Position numbers and translations under genes: made by a program
DNA from: Macrostomum hystrix
Taxonomy: Eukaryota; Platyhelminthes; Macrostomidae
Direction of reading: 5' to 3'
DNA: 64,000 nt
Assembly: GCA_950097015.1 (NCBI GenBank)
Contig: CATNEN010000008.1
Coordinates: 3,286,001 to 3,350,000 of the forward strand
Notes under the pieces: generated by a model
Told to the model about the DNA's origin: nothing
Seen by the model: only the letters and a program-made list of their open reading frames with translations
The model's database searches: none
Shown: piece after piece, positions 52,484-64,000 of the stretch
Numbering within the stretch: position 1 is the stretch's first letter
How the letters are laid out: every line of letters starts with the position of its first letter

Positions 52484-52594
52484 AGCTTGATGAGGCCTCG
52501 CTGGAAACTGGCTTGACGGTCCGATTCAGTTTAACTTGTTGCTGTCGCCCCTTTGACTCTTTAATAACTGCCTTACTTATTATCACTTATTGCA

Positions 52595-53335
52595 CTTCCT
52601 ATCTGTCACTCTGCCTCTCTTATCTGTCACTCTGCCTCTCTTATCTGTCACTCGGCATGTCTCTCTTATCTGTAACTCGGCCTCCTCATCTGTCACTCGG
52701 CCTCCGTATCGGTCACTCGGCCTCCTTATCTGTAACTCGGCCTTCTTATCTGTCACTCTGCCTCCTTATCTGTCACTCTGCCTCCTTATCTGTCACTCGG
52801 CCTCTATTATCTGTCATACGGCCTCCTTATCTGTCACACGGCCTCCTTATCTGTCACTCGGCCTCCTTATCAGTCATTCGGCCTACTTATCTGTCACACG
52901 GCCTCCTTATCTGTCACTCGGCCTCCTTATCTGTCACTCGGCCTCTATTATCTGTCATACGGCCTCCTTATCTGTCACTCGGCCTACTTATCGGTCACTC
53001 GGCCTCTATTATCTGTCATACGGCCTCCTTATCTGTCACACGGCCTCCTTATCTGTCACTCGGCCTCCTTATCTGTCACTCGGCCTCCTTATCGGTCACT
53101 CGGCCTCTATTGTCTGTCATACGGCCTCCTTATCTGTCACTCGGCCTCTATTGTCTGTTATACGGCCTCCTTATCTGTCACTCGGCCTCTATTGTCTGTT
53201 ATACGGCCTCCTTATCTGTCACTCGGCCTCTATTATCTGTCACTTGGCCTTCTCATCTGTCACTCTACCTCCTTATCTGTCACTCGGTCTACTTATCTGT
53301 CACTCTGCCTCCTTATCTGTCACTCCGTCACTGCT
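52595..53335. repeat. 20-bp minisatellite downstream of MCM3
   Basis: About 36 copies of a 20-bp unit (cctccttatctgtcactcgg), with ctattatctgtcatacgg and cttatcggtc variants, start about 110 bp after the MCM3 stop codon. Confidence 0.97.
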
Positions 53336-53359
53336 ATATCTGTGTCCTCCCATAATATG

Positions 53360-54530
53360 AATTTCCGCGCAAAAATCGTACTGAGCACCCTATTCCTGCT
53401 CTAAATTTTTGGACTCGATTTGAGTTATGCAATACCTTTTCTAAATTAACTATTTTTCAATTGTTGCCGATTTTTATTACAAAGGAAAATTGCATTTTCA
53501 AATTCAAAAACTTTACCATACTATTTTTACTCCCCCACATTTTGCATCTCATCCCTTCTCTCTACTGTTTGTAGCGTGGCGCTAATAATGGAATTAAATT
53601 TTGCGCTAGCTCTTACCCTAGCATTTGCTAATGTATTTGATGATTTGGTGCAATCTGGTTCATCTGGTCTTTTATAAGAACATTTCTGACTGTGTTCTAT
53701 TATTTTGGACAAAACAATTTCTATTTAATGTTCCTAAATTTTTATACAAATATTCAAAATGATTTCACAGCATCGAGTCAAATTTTTGTTTAATATAAGG
53801 CACGAATGGAGGTTGTCGGGAAGGCATGTCGTCCGGCAAATTTGCGAATAAACTCAATCTTCAATCATTTTTAAGTCAATTTCCTGGCAGGAGCTGGCTG
53901 GGAATCGAGCACGGGACCTTCGCTGACAAAGTCGACAAAAAAGACTAACAAAAATGTTTGTTTTTTTGCATTGCGTTGCTTAGCAACCAGGTGAAACGAG
54001 CCCTGGCTGGCGGGTGAGAAGGTTTCGTCACCCAGAGGTATGTTATGTAATATAACAAAAGTACATTTCATAGTATGTGTTATAAATAATGTACTACTTA
54101 AACATGGGACACGTGGTTTGAATACATGAGTTATATATTTCCACTACGGTTACATTGTAACGAAAGCCAAAACAGCAGGCAGAGAATGAAAGAAAATCTT
54201 CGAATAGCTTGTCTGTGCGCGCCGGTTTAAAAATGCAAATGTCAAAGATAGTAAGAGCTAACTGAGACAAAGGTGCGGGGCAGATTAAGTGCGCGGGTAG
54301 ACGATACTTTCAACCGGTTTGCGAGTTTTAAATATATTCTCTTATTAAAATAGAACTCGTACGTACTACTGATCCCTCATTTCAAATTAGTATAAGCAGC
54401 GCATTTGAAGCCAAAATTGTTTACAGCTTTGATGTGTTACAAAAAATAGGAAATGCAGAAAAAAACTAATACAGAGCCAGCTGGAGTTTCACTGCCATGC
54501 ATCCATCAAACAATTCCATTGCAAGGGAAT
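53360..54530. other. Intergenic stretch, no gene seen
   Basis: AT-rich. On the minus strand at about 53888-53932 a B-box-like GTGCTCGATTCCCAG occurs in a GGTCCC context, which may be an old tRNA-derived fragment. No recognisable A box or body accompanies it. Confidence 0.45.
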
Positions 54531-54689
54531 TCCCAGTAACATTATCCAAAGGAAATCCTATTTATAGTATTCAACAAGGCAAAGTGGGATTTCATAGGGA
54601 TATCCCAGTTTTACGACAATACTCTGGAAACTAATTACGAATTTTCTAAATGGAATTCATGGCATATTCACACAGAACAGCTTTCTCAT

Positions 54690-54930
54690 AGTATCCAAGG
54701 GAAATCCTATTTATAATATTAAACAAGGTAAGTCCCAATAAAATTATCTAAAGAAAATCCCAGTTTTTATCGAAGGAAAATCCCAGTGTTAGTATCCAAT
54801 GGATATCCCATTTTTGGTATCCAAGGGGAATCCCTTTTTGTATCCAATGGATATCCCATTTTTGGTATCCAAGGGGAATCCTATTTTTGGTATCCAAGGG
54901 AAATCCCATTTTTGGTATCCAAGGGATGTC
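54690..54930. repeat. ~21-bp tandem repeat at the 3' side of the Patched gene
   Basis: Units of about 21 bp (atcccatttttggtatccaa, ggggaatcc), with scattered related units back to about 54530. The array ends about 40 bp before the Patched stop codon. Confidence 0.9.
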
Positions 54931-54971
54931 GTTATTCAGCTCCTTTGTCACAGCTCACAGGGGGTGCCAAA

Positions 54972-55863
54972 TCACACGTGGCTGATCGGGGCGCCAAAAA
55001 ATCTACCGCTCGAGGAACCGCGCACGAACGGCGGAGGCGGGGGAGGTGGCGGCTGCGGCTGCCCAGGTGGCAGGTAGAGCCGCAAAGTAGCCGTCACCAC
55101 CTGCTGCTGCTGCCGATGTGGAAAGTGCGGGAACTGGTGAAACTGCGACAGGCGATGATGCTGAAAGGCTGCGGCGCTGCCCAGAATCGGCGGAGTTGCC
55201 GCCGGCGATGGCTCGCCGCCGCTCTCCTCTGGGATGGTGTCCAGCGATCGCTGGCTGGCCGTGTACGCGGCGGTGGCGGCAGCGGTGGCAACTGCCGCAC
55301 TCACAGCCGCTGATGCGGCCGCCTCCTGGTAGCTGGGTGGCGAGGCGCGCCTCCGGGTTGGCGATTCGTCCGACGATGACGAGGAGGACGAAGAAGATGA
55401 AGAATTTCGTCGGCGTTGCCGATGCCTTCGGCGTCGTCCGCGCTCGGGCGTCGGCTCATCATTTTCATATTCGTCGTCGTCGTCGTCGTTGTCATCATCG
55501 GCGAGTTCCTCCACGCTTGGCGACGCCCGCTGGCTTGACTGCGGCAGCTGACGTGGCGGCTTCGGCGACGGCGGCGGACGGAGCGGATGCGGCGGCAGGA
55601 GCGAGCGGCACGGCGCTAGCAGGCTGGCCAGCGACACTAGGGCTGCATTGGCCACTGAGGCGAGGAGGCCGGCCAGAAGGGGGCCGGCCAGGCAGGCGGA
55701 GAGCAGCGGACAGCCGGGGAAGGAGGGGGCGGCGAAGGCGGCCAGAGCCGGGGCGGCAGCCTGGCCGGCGGACCACAGGAAAGCCGCGAACGGCCAGTTG
55801 GGCTTGACCAGCTGCTGTCGAGTCCGGCTTCTCGCAATGTCGCCATCGTCTTCAGCGTCTGCT

Positions 55864-55896
<33 letters not shown>

Positions 55897-58800
55897 TGTG
55901 TCTGCTGACTGCGAGACCGGCAAGCCATGGGCAGGCGGGCAGCGGATGAGGCGGAGCTGGGCTGAGCAGTTGCGGACAGGCTCGAGTGCTGCGCGGGGTC
56001 AGGCGGGAGGGAGGCGTGCGTCTGAGCTCTGTTCTCAAAATATGCCGTGAGATTTTGAATTTTGAATGATTTTTAATACCATGAGAAATGTGGATCATGA
56101 GAAATAGGTGAGAGGATCATGAGATACAATTGAGAGGATCATGAGAAATATGAGAGGATCATGAGAAATATGAGAGGATCATGAGATACAATTGAGATGA
56201 TCATGAGAAATATGAGAGGATCATGAGATACAGTTGAGAGGATCATGAGAATGAGGTGAGAGGATCATGAGAATGATGTGAGAGGATCATGAGAATGATG
56301 TGAGAGGATCATGAGAATGATGTGAGAGGATCATGAGAGTGATGTGAGAGGATCATGAGAATGAGGTGAGAGGATCATGAGAATGAGGTGAGAGGATCAT
56401 GAGAATGAGGTGAGAGGATCATGAGAATGAGGTGAGAGGATCATGAGAATGAGGTGAGAGGATCATGAGAATGAGGTGAGAGGATTATCAGAGTCCTTGA
56501 GACTGATGACATTCCCAGTGGAGAACTCACAAAGACTAGCAGAAGGTTGACCAGGAACATGACAGGGAAGGTCAAGGCCACGCCGGTGCAGGTGAATAGG
56601 TTCAGCGACACCCCAGCAGCCCAGAGGACCACAGCCAGCTGCAGCAGGTTGATGAGGCACAGCGCGCTCTGGAAAAGATGAAAGAAATATCAATGAAATA
56701 GGTTCACTTTAATGCATGCTTGTCCCAATCAGCTGAATCAAAAAAGGCACAAAAACGCACACAAGCTACTGCGGGCAGTAGTTTCCAGAACACTGTCAGG
56801 GCAGCCAGGCAGGCCAAGGCCAGCAGCAGGGCAAGCAGGCCGGCCATCCTGCCAGGATCGATCCAGTCAGCGGAGTGGAAGTCAAACACTGGCCCGGACA
56901 CGCTGTGGATCAGGCCGTGCTGCAGGAACCGCCGGCTGATGTCCAAGATCCTGCCGCCAGCATCCAGGTAGGCCCTGGTGCTGTTCAAGCCTCTCAGCAG
57001 GATGACAGATTGCGCCAGCTCGATGTCTTTGGAGGCTGGTATGTACTGCAGTTCCGGCTGCCTGAGCTGCACCGTGTACTGCTCAGGCCTGGGCAGCAGC
57101 AGCCCGTTGGCCATCTCGAAGGACAGGCCGGACTGCGAGTACCAGCTGGTCAGGTAGGTGTAGAACATGCCCGGGTTGATGATTCCACGGCTGTCCACCA
57201 GCCTGCCACGGTCCAGCTGCAGTTCCGGGGTGTGGGAGCGGAGCTCAGTTTCTGATTAGCTATTCTATTTCCGATCCAAAACCTGCGAATCGCAATCTAT
57301 TTGCTTAAAATGTTTAAATCGCATATTCCTTTCGCGAATCCCAAATCTCCCATTCACCAATCTCCCATTGCCGTCCCGATCCCCAATCTCCCATTGCCGT
57401 CCCGATCCCCAATCTCCCATTCCCATCCCGATCCCCAATCTCCCATTGCCGTCCCGATCCCCAATCTCCCATTGCCGTCCCGATCTACAATCTCCCATTG
57501 CCGTCCCGATCCCCAATCTCCCATTGCCGGCCCGATCCCCATTCTCCCATTGCCGTCCCGATCTCCAATCTCCCATTGCCGTCCCGATCCCCAATCTCCC
57601 ATTGCCGGCCCGATCCCCAATCTCCCATTGCCGTCCCGATCCCCAATCTCCCATTACCGTCCCGATTCCCAATCTCCCATTGCCGGCCCGATCCCCAATC
57701 TCCCATTCCCATCCCGATCCCCAGCCTCCGATTCCCGATCAGAAATCCCGTCGCTCACCCCAGCCAGGTCAAACTCAGCGAACCGGCCAGTCTGGACAAG
57801 CAGCTGGGCAGCCAGAAGACCCTTCTCGGAGGCGGCCTCCGTAAAGTTCAGGCCGAACTCGCGCGAGCTGAGCCGCGGGCTGATGGCGCCGCTCCTGACG
57901 TCGGCGTCGAAACGCGCCTGCAGGCCGGACAGCCACAGGCGGAATTCGTTCAACCAGAAGGGGCTCCTCCAGCCGCTGCTGTTGCTGACGAAAGGCAGAT
58001 CGGAGAGCGCGTTGAACAGGCGGCGGCTGAGCAGCTGCTGTCTAGGATAGTCAATCTTCTGTAATTTTAGAGCCATGGGGCGATGCTAATCTGCCAGGAA
58101 CCTCACCATCTGAGTCTGAACCTCCCCATCTGAGTCTGAACCTCCCCATCTGAGTCTGAACCTCACCATCTGAGTCTGAACCTCCCCATCTGAGTCTGAA
58201 CCTCCCCATCTGAGTCTGAACCTCACCATCTGAGTCTGAACCTCACCATCTGAGTCTGAACCTCACCATCTGAGTCTGAACCTCACCATCTGAGTCTGAA
58301 CCTCACCATCTGAGTCTGAACCTCACCATCTGAGTCTGAACCTCACCATCTGAGTCTGAACCTCACCATCTGAGTCTGAACCTCACCCCTAATATAAAAA
58401 ATCTCACCCCATCTTTTCCGAGATCTCACCTACTATCTCAGCAATCTCACCCTTTCCTCAGCAATCTCACCCCTAAATCTCAGCAATCTCACCCCTATCT
58501 CTCAGCAATCTCACCCCTATCTCTCAGCAATCTCACCCCTATCTCTCAGCAATCTCACCCCTATCTCTCAGCAATCTCACCCCTATTCCTCAGCAATCTC
58601 ACCCCTATTCCTCAGCAATCTCACCCTCTATTCCTCAGCAATCTCACCCCTATTCCTCAGCAATCTCACCCCTAAATCTCAGCAATCTCACCCCTAAATC
58701 TCAGCAATCTCACCCCTATTCCTCAGCAATCTCACCCCTATCTCTCAGCAATCTAACCCCTAAATCTCAGCAATCTCACCCCTATCTCTCAGCAATCTCA

Positions 58801-61800
58801 CCCCTATCTCTCAGCAATCTCACCCCTTTTTTCTCCCTACAGTCCCCAGCCGCCTGACCTGGATCCGCAGCTGCAAGGCGGAGTCGCCGTACAGGTGCTT
58901 CCTGCTGGTGAGGAATCGGTACTCCTCGCTGCCAGCGGGCAGGAGTGCCACCGGATTGTAGTCGGCGGAGGCCGCCAATCGCCAGTAGCCGACAGCCCCG
59001 AGCAGGCAGGCCGATATGACGGCGACGCCGGCTGAAACGGCGGCCACTCGGCGAAGCCAGCGTCCTGTAACCGAGGACTGCAGGCAACAGCGAAGCAGCC
59101 GACGGTAGAATCGGCTGCCCAGGCTGTGGCCCAGAGACACCCGGGTGGAGGCCGACTCCCTGGCCAGCCGGCAGCAGACGAGATCGGCGCCGAGGCGACG
59201 CCGACGAGCCGAGTCAGCGGCGAAGACTGCGGGCAGGGCGGCCAGGCTGAACAGCAGCAGCTGCAGCGAGTTGGCGGCCCAGTGCCGGCAGAGGAGGCGC
59301 ACGGCGGACAGCGGGGTGAGTAGGGCGCCAACAGGGGCCGCCAGACACACCAGCAGGAAGGCCACGGTCTGGGGAGCCGTGCGCTGCATCAGGATGGGGA
59401 TGACGGCCTGCCCAGGTGGGGAGTGTGGGATTTTCTGAGTAAAATTCATATCCTTATTTTATATTGGGGCTATTTAATTGATCTTTCTCGTCTGAGGGGA
59501 CCTTTAATTGCCTGAGGGGATTTTTAACTTTCTGGGGGATTTTAGGTGACGGAGGGTGACTGAGGGGATTTTTAAGTGATTGAGAGGATTTTAAAGTGAC
59601 TGAGGGGATCATTCGTGTCTGAGGGGATAATTCGTGTCTGAGTGGATCATTCGTGTCTGAGGGGATCATTCGTGTCTGAGGGGATCATCGCGTCTGAGGG
59701 GATCATTCGTGTCTGAGGGGATTTTTAAGTGTCTGAGGGGATATTTAGTGTGAGTGAAGATACTAGACTTTACTGAGCTAGATCAGTTTAATATGATATA
59801 TAGTGTCAATTAGTTTTGTAAGTGCCTAAGAGATTCTCAATGTTCTAAATTGAGTTTTTACTCCTTGATAAAAGAGCTCGCTCACCCGATGCGCGCCCGG
59901 CTCGCTGGTCTGGTACAGGTGGTTGTAGCAGCTGGCCATGATTAGGCAATAGAATGCCCCAATTCCCAGGTGGACAAACGGTAGTACCTGCGGGATTGAT
60001 TTGTTAATTATTACTATTTCCTTTATTAATAAACTTAAAAGAAGATATACTATTCATCCCAGATTCTTACTAGGATTTTAGATCTTTAAATCCCAGGCAA
60101 TTAGTATCATATTTTGAATCTCAGATTTTATATACCTAAACTAAGTCCCAGATTCCGAATCCCAAATTCCAAATCCCAGATTCCAAATCCCAGATCCCAG
60201 AATCCTAAATTCTAAATCCCAGATTCAATACCCCATATAAAAAAATCAAAAATTGTATATCACCTATACTTATTATACGATTTTAAATCCCAGATTCAAA
60301 ATCCCAGATTCCAAATCCCAGATTCCAAATCCCAGATTCAAAATCCCAGATCCCAGAATCCTAAATTCTAAATCTGATATATATCGAATCCTAGATTTCA
60401 AAATCCCAGATTTTATTATTATTTTTTATTAATCCAAATCCCCGATGCTAAGCCCGCACACTCAGAATGCAGAATCCCCAGTTGCACCCACCTGCACGGA
60501 GAGCAGATCTAGCGGCACGCGGCACCAGCAGGCGAGCCCCAGGCCGCCAGTGACTGACAGCAGCAGCAGCGGCAGCGCCAGTACGGCCACAGTCAGGTGG
60601 CTGTGCAGCAGCGAGTGCGAGTCGAACAGGACAGCCATGACGTAGGCGCAGCAGCCCACAATCAGGAGGCTCCACTTGGTCCAGTGCACCGTTCGGGTGG
60701 CCCGCCCGAGGGCTGCGTTAACCGACTGCTGATCGTTGAAGGCGAAGAAGATCGGCTCCGGATGGCGGCTGTTCTCCTCGGCGACCACCTGCGGCGGCGA
60801 CAGCGACAATGGGGTTAATTCCAGCTGATAATGCAAATATTCCTAGAATTCCTGGAATCTACAAGTACATGAGCCTCAGTAACTGTGCACTGTGACTCCA
60901 GTACTCAGTTCGAAGTCAGATAATTCTAGTCTTGTTCGAATCCTAAGAATTGTAGTCCTAAGTTCGATTCCTTAGATTGTAGTGCAAAGTTCGAATCCTA
61001 AGATTGTAATCAAAATTTCGAATCCCAAGAATTGTAGTCCCAAGTTCGAATCCTGAGATTGTAGACAAAATTTCGGATCCCAAGAATTGTAGTCCCAAGT
61101 TCGAATCCTGAGTTTGTAGTCAAAAGTTCGAATCCTAATGCTGTAGTCCCAAGCTCGAATCCTAAGATTTTAGTCCCAATCTTAGTTCAGATCCTAAGAT
61201 TGTAGTGCAAAGTTCGAATCCCGAAAATGTAGTCAGAAGTTCGAGTTCCAATATTTAGTCGATGTGATTTTAAATCCCTAATTGTAGTCCAAAGTAGAAG
61301 CCCGAAATTTTAGTGTGAAGTTCGAATCCTCAAATTATGATCCCAAGCTCGAATCCTTGAGAGAAAAACTGTCTCAGTTTGCATCCAAAACAGAAATGCC
61401 ACACACACCTTGTGAAACTGCTCCCACCAGGCGTTCAGCAGTCGCTTAGTCTTATCCAGCGACCACTCATTCAGCGGCTGATTTGTTCTGTAGTCCTCAA
61501 ACAGATGCTGCGGACTCTTGAGTACCAGGGCGCTGAGCAGGGCCCCGCCGCTGAGCAGGCGTCCGCTGTCCGGGTCGCGGCTGACCCCGCCGATGAGCTT
61601 CTCGGCCGGCCAGCGAATCAGGCGCTCGGCGAAGCCCGAGCAGCCGTCAGTCAGGAACTGCAGGAGCCGGGCCGGGTCCGACCTGTTCCTGGCCGCTGGC
61701 GGGCACTGAGCGTCGCTGGGATCCAGGCAGGGCCGGCGAGTGTAGCCGTGATTCAGGCCGACGCTGCCGAGATCCCGGACTAGCTGCTGCAGGCGGGCAT

Positions 61801-61925
61801 GGCCACGCTGTGGCAGCTGGGAGCTCAAGGCATCTGTGTAGGCCTGCAGCATCGCCTGCGGATCCAGATTTGTCCACGAGTACGCCCTGTCCAGCTCTTT
61901 CATCTCGGCCGACTTGGGCAGACTG
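54972..61925 (-). CDS. PTCH: Patched homologue (Hedgehog receptor, RND family), N-terminus missing
   Basis: Twelve-TM RND protein, about 1,093 residues present. Exons: ~61925-61409, 60788-60492, 59987-59886, 59407-58859, 58058-57759, 57216-56770, 56668-56531 and 55904-54972; all junctions after the first are phase 0. Extracellular loop 1 shows SWTNLDP and GYTRRPCLDPSDAQCP. TM2-TM6 follow, with QVLPFVHLGIG and MQRTAPQTVAFLLVCLAAPVGAL. Loop 2 shows KIDYPRQQLL, FRLWLSGLQARFDAD, LLAAQLLVQTG and the Patched hallmark GIINPGMFYTYLTSW. TM8-TM12 follow. The cytoplasmic tail is Ser/Arg/Pro-rich, with PPSY (a PPxY site) and poly-Pro. TM4 and TM10 lack the acidic residues usual in the family. TM1 and the N-terminus were not found. 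The P8 acceptor near 55904 is inside low complexity and uncertain. Nearly every intron is a different minisatellite. Confidence 0.9.
56096..56490. repeat. 22-bp minisatellite in the Patched last intron
   Basis: About 18 units of 20-22 bp (gaggatcatgagaatgaggt, then ga) between the last two exons. Confidence 0.95.
57340..57735. repeat. 26-bp minisatellite in a Patched intron
   Basis: About 15 units of 26 bp (ccattgccgtcccgatcccc, then aatctc) between exons 57216-56770 and 58058-57759. Variants carry ggcccg or cccatcccg. Confidence 0.97.
58093..58386. repeat. 20-bp minisatellite in a Patched intron
   Basis: About 15 nearly identical 20-bp units (cctcaccatctgagtctgaa) form the first of two unrelated arrays in this intron. 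Confidence 0.97.
58430..58830. repeat. 22-bp minisatellite in the same Patched intron
   Basis: About 18 units of 21-22 bp (tcagcaatctcacccctatc, then tc). On the sense (minus) strand each unit holds GGGGTGAGAT, which resembles a 5' splice site. Confidence 0.97.
59480..59755. repeat. ~19-bp tandem repeat in a Patched intron
   Basis: Degenerate units around gtctgaggggatcattcgt, with tttttaag variants, between exons 59407-58859 and 59987-59886. Confidence 0.93.
60060..60440. repeat. ~13-14 bp degenerate repeat in a Patched intron
   Basis: Units around aatcccagattcc recur irregularly between exons 59987-59886 and 60788-60492, with a duplicated block at about 60165-60245 and 60290-60380. Confidence 0.9.
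60905..61360. repeat. ~25-bp degenerate repeat in a Patched intron
   Basis: Units around agttcgaatcctaagattgt, agtc recur with variation between exons 60788-60492 and ~61925-61409. Confidence 0.9.
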
Positions 61926-61969
61926 CTGGATGGCGGGACAGTGAGCGATTCGTTGGTGGGCGGGGTAGA

Positions 61970-62880
61970 CAGAAAAGTAGGTAGGACGGTAGATAGGTAG
62001 GCAAGTAAAAAAGTTAAGTAAGTAGACAGGTAGATAGACGGTTGTGGGGTAGACAAGTAGGTAGGTAGACAGGTAGGTAGGTAGGTAGGTACGTACGGTA
62101 GGTAGGTAGGTAGATAGACGGTTTTTGGGTAGACATGCAGGTAGGTAGACAGGTAGACAGGAAGACAGGTAGGTAGGTAGGAAGACAGGTAGGTAGGTAG
62201 ACAGGTAGGTAGGAAGACAGGTAGGTAGGTAGACAGGTAGGTAGGTAGGTAGGTAGACAGGTAGACAGGAAGACAGGTAGGTAGGAAGACAGGTAGGTAG
62301 GTAGGAAGACAGGTAGGTAGGTAGACAGGTAGACAGGAAGACAGGTAGGTAGGAAGACAGGTAGGTAGGTAGGAAGACAGGTAGGTAGGTAGACAGGTAG
62401 ACAAGAAGACAGGTAGGTAAGTAGACAGGTAGACAGGTAGACAGATAGGTAGGTAGGTAGGTAGGTAGATAGACGGTTTTGGGGTAGACAGGCAGCTAGG
62501 TAGACAGGAAGACAGGTAGGTAGGTAGGAAGACAGGTAGGTAGGTAGATAGGAAGACAGGTAGGTAGGTAGAGGGTTGTGGGGTAGACAGGTTGGTATGT
62601 AGACAGGTAGGTAGGTAGGTTGACAGGTAGGTAGGTAGAGGGTTGTGGGGTAGACAGGTTGGTAGGTAGGTAGGTAGACAGGTAGGTAGGTAGGTAGACA
62701 GGTAGGTAGGTAGGTAGACAGGTAGGTAGACAGGTAGGTAGACAGGTAGGTAGGTAGGTAGACAGGTAGGTAGACAGGTAGGTAGACAGGTAGGTAGGTA
62801 GGTAGGTAGACAGGTAGGTAGGTAGACAGGTAGGCAGGTAGGTAGACAGGTAGATAAACAATTAGACAGGTAGGTCGGTA
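61970..62880. repeat. GTAG/ACAG tetranucleotide array
   Basis: Long array of gtag with interspersed acag and gaag units, with larger imperfect blocks (for example ggtagacaggaagacaggta). Three short interruptions near 62040, 62110 and 62470 share agacggtt(g/t)tggggtagac. It lies immediately upstream (sense strand) of the first recognised Patched exon, and a minus-strand frame stays open through it into that exon. Confidence 0.96.
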
Positions 62881-63735
62881 GAAGAATTAAGTTAAGCTTT
62901 TGTTTCAAATTTCAAAAGGTGATTTGTTGCACGGGCATTGGGCACTGTGTGGTATGTCAGCAGCAGAGCGGCAAAGCTGAGAATGGCCCTAAGCAACACT
63001 AGCTCAATAACTTCAGTTCGCTAATTGAATAGGCACTTTCTCTATATAACTGAAAGCTAAGCAGAGACTGAGAGAGCTATAGAAGAGCAACTAAGGCCAG
63101 ACACTAACTAACAATATACTGCCTACAATTAAGGGGAGAAGATACTTAACCAGCCAGCGCTCAAGTCCCGAATCGTGAGTCAGCCCAGTCCACCGAGCGA
63201 ACCCTCCAACCGAACTCAAAAATTTCATTCATATATTTTCTAGCTACGGCTTAAAAGGGCTTTATTTGATAGCCAGAGCAATAAAGGTTCAGTAAGTATA
63301 ATTGCAGACTACAGTACAGACCCACCACACCGCTAAATTTTATTTTTTCAATCTCTCTCAGATACCGAAAAGGCAATCCAACGCTGGAGCCAAGACCTCT
63401 GCCCCACGCCACACAGGGGGGGGTTAGCTAGCAATTCGGATGAATCATACAAAATGTTTGTGCCTCCTAGGAAATTTCGGGTGACTAAGTAAGACTAAGT
63501 CTGCCCTGCCCCTTGTGTTCATTCATTAGCCAGATACCTCACACACACACACCTGACAGACTGACCGGGAAGATTAATAATAAATGGTTCAGAGATTTAG
63601 GAATTAAAACGGGGATTTAAATTTGGGTCGAGTAATTACGATTTTGATCTACCTAAAATTGAGAGATTACAGATTACTGAGCATAGGATTAAAAATCTAT
63701 CAAACATCAGCATTTGGGATCTAGTGATTTATTAT
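62881..63735. other. Unique stretch upstream of Patched exons, no gene seen
   Basis: No coding exon recognised on either strand. Patched TM1 and the N-terminus should lie farther upstream, beyond the window. Confidence 0.5.
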
Positions 63736-63737
63736 CT

Positions 63738-64000
63738 ATGGATTCTGGATTGAGGATCAATGGATTGGGGATTAAGGGATTTGGGATCAAGAAGTTGGGG
63801 ATCAAGGGATTTGGGATCAAGCGGTTGGGGATCAAGGGATTTGGGATCAAGGAGTTGGGGATCAAGGGATTTGGGATCAAGGAGTTGGGGATCAAGGGGT
63901 TTGGGATCAAGGAGTTGGGGATCAAGGGATTTAGGATCAAGGGGTTCGGGATCAACGGATTGGAGATTAAGGGATTTGGGATCAAGGAATTGGGATCAAG
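63738..64000. repeat. ~30-bp tandem repeat at the right window edge
   Basis: Units of 15/30 bp (ggatcaaggagttggggatc, aagggatttg) continue to the window end. Confidence 0.95.

Noticed and set aside
52513-53360. Leu-Ser-Val-Thr-rich plus-strand frames after MCM3
   Set aside because: Products of the 20-bp minisatellite; MCM3 already ends in a proper winged-helix region and stop codon.
53888-53932. tRNA gene or SINE head
   Set aside because: Only a B-box-like sequence is present; no A box, cloverleaf or body could be found.
61970-62908. Long Leu-Pro-Thr-Tyr-Leu-Ser extension of the Patched exon through the tetranucleotide array
   Set aside because: A 4-bp repeat without stop codons stays open in all frames; Patched has no such segment, and an acceptor (CCATCCAG) lies at the expected exon start near 61925.

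Overview
This window comes from an animal (metazoan) nuclear genome. It holds spliced, GC-rich coding exons with GT-AG introns, long AT-rich intergenic stretches, tRNA-derived SINEs, a LINE, several inverted-repeat DNA transposons, and many minisatellites. Recognisable genes include a Hedgehog-receptor Patched homologue and a DEG/ENaC channel exon, both animal families. The sequence does not fix the phylum. An invertebrate, possibly a flatworm or another spiralian, is only a guess.

Layout. 1-620: minisatellite. 669-3291 (-): GTF2H1, the TFIIH p62 subunit, three exons. 3.3-9.1 kb: AT-rich non-coding DNA with a 247-bp MITE and a ~3.05-kb inverted-repeat element without genes. 10.1-12.9 kb: a 5'-truncated LINE with an intact RT-RNase H frame and a 12-bp target-site duplication. 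13.1-14.1 kb: an orphan last exon of a DEG/ENaC channel (-), abutting an internally deleted LINE relic (-). 14.4-18.36 kb: a 4-kb minisatellite with a 397-bp higher-order repeat. 18.36-22.90 kb (-): PRORP, the protein-only mitochondrial RNase P nuclease, six exons. 23.7-24.4 kb: a TA-flanked MITE. 25.72-28.34 kb (-): a two-exon, transposase-like gene with a PHD finger. 30-32.4 kb: two SINEs. 32.50-35.63 kb (+): a sorting nexin of the SNX5/6/32 type. 36.3-40.3 kb: two minisatellites. 41.17-43.75 kb (+): a secreted cysteine-containing protein of unknown family. 44.66-52.48 kb (+): MCM3, ten exons. 54.97-61.93 kb (-): most of a Patched homologue, whose 5' exons lie outside the window or were not found. 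62-64 kb: tetranucleotide and other tandem repeats.

The conserved genes are housekeeping or signalling genes with no operon-like relation: transcription and repair (GTF2H1), mitochondrial tRNA 5' processing (PRORP), endosomal sorting (SNX), replication licensing (MCM3) and Hedgehog reception (Patched). Exon boundaries were read by eye from GT/AG sites and reading phase. For GTF2H1, PRORP, MCM3, the transposase-like gene and the secreted gene, every internal phase joins without a stop.

The most striking features are: (i) most long introns and gene flanks are filled by their own private minisatellite, with units of about 15-53 bp that differ between introns; (ii) the Patched homologue lacks the acidic residues normally found in the TM4 and TM10 motifs; (iii) a set of DNA transposons and SINEs with clear target-site duplications, one of them showing nested insertion inside MCM3 intron 1.
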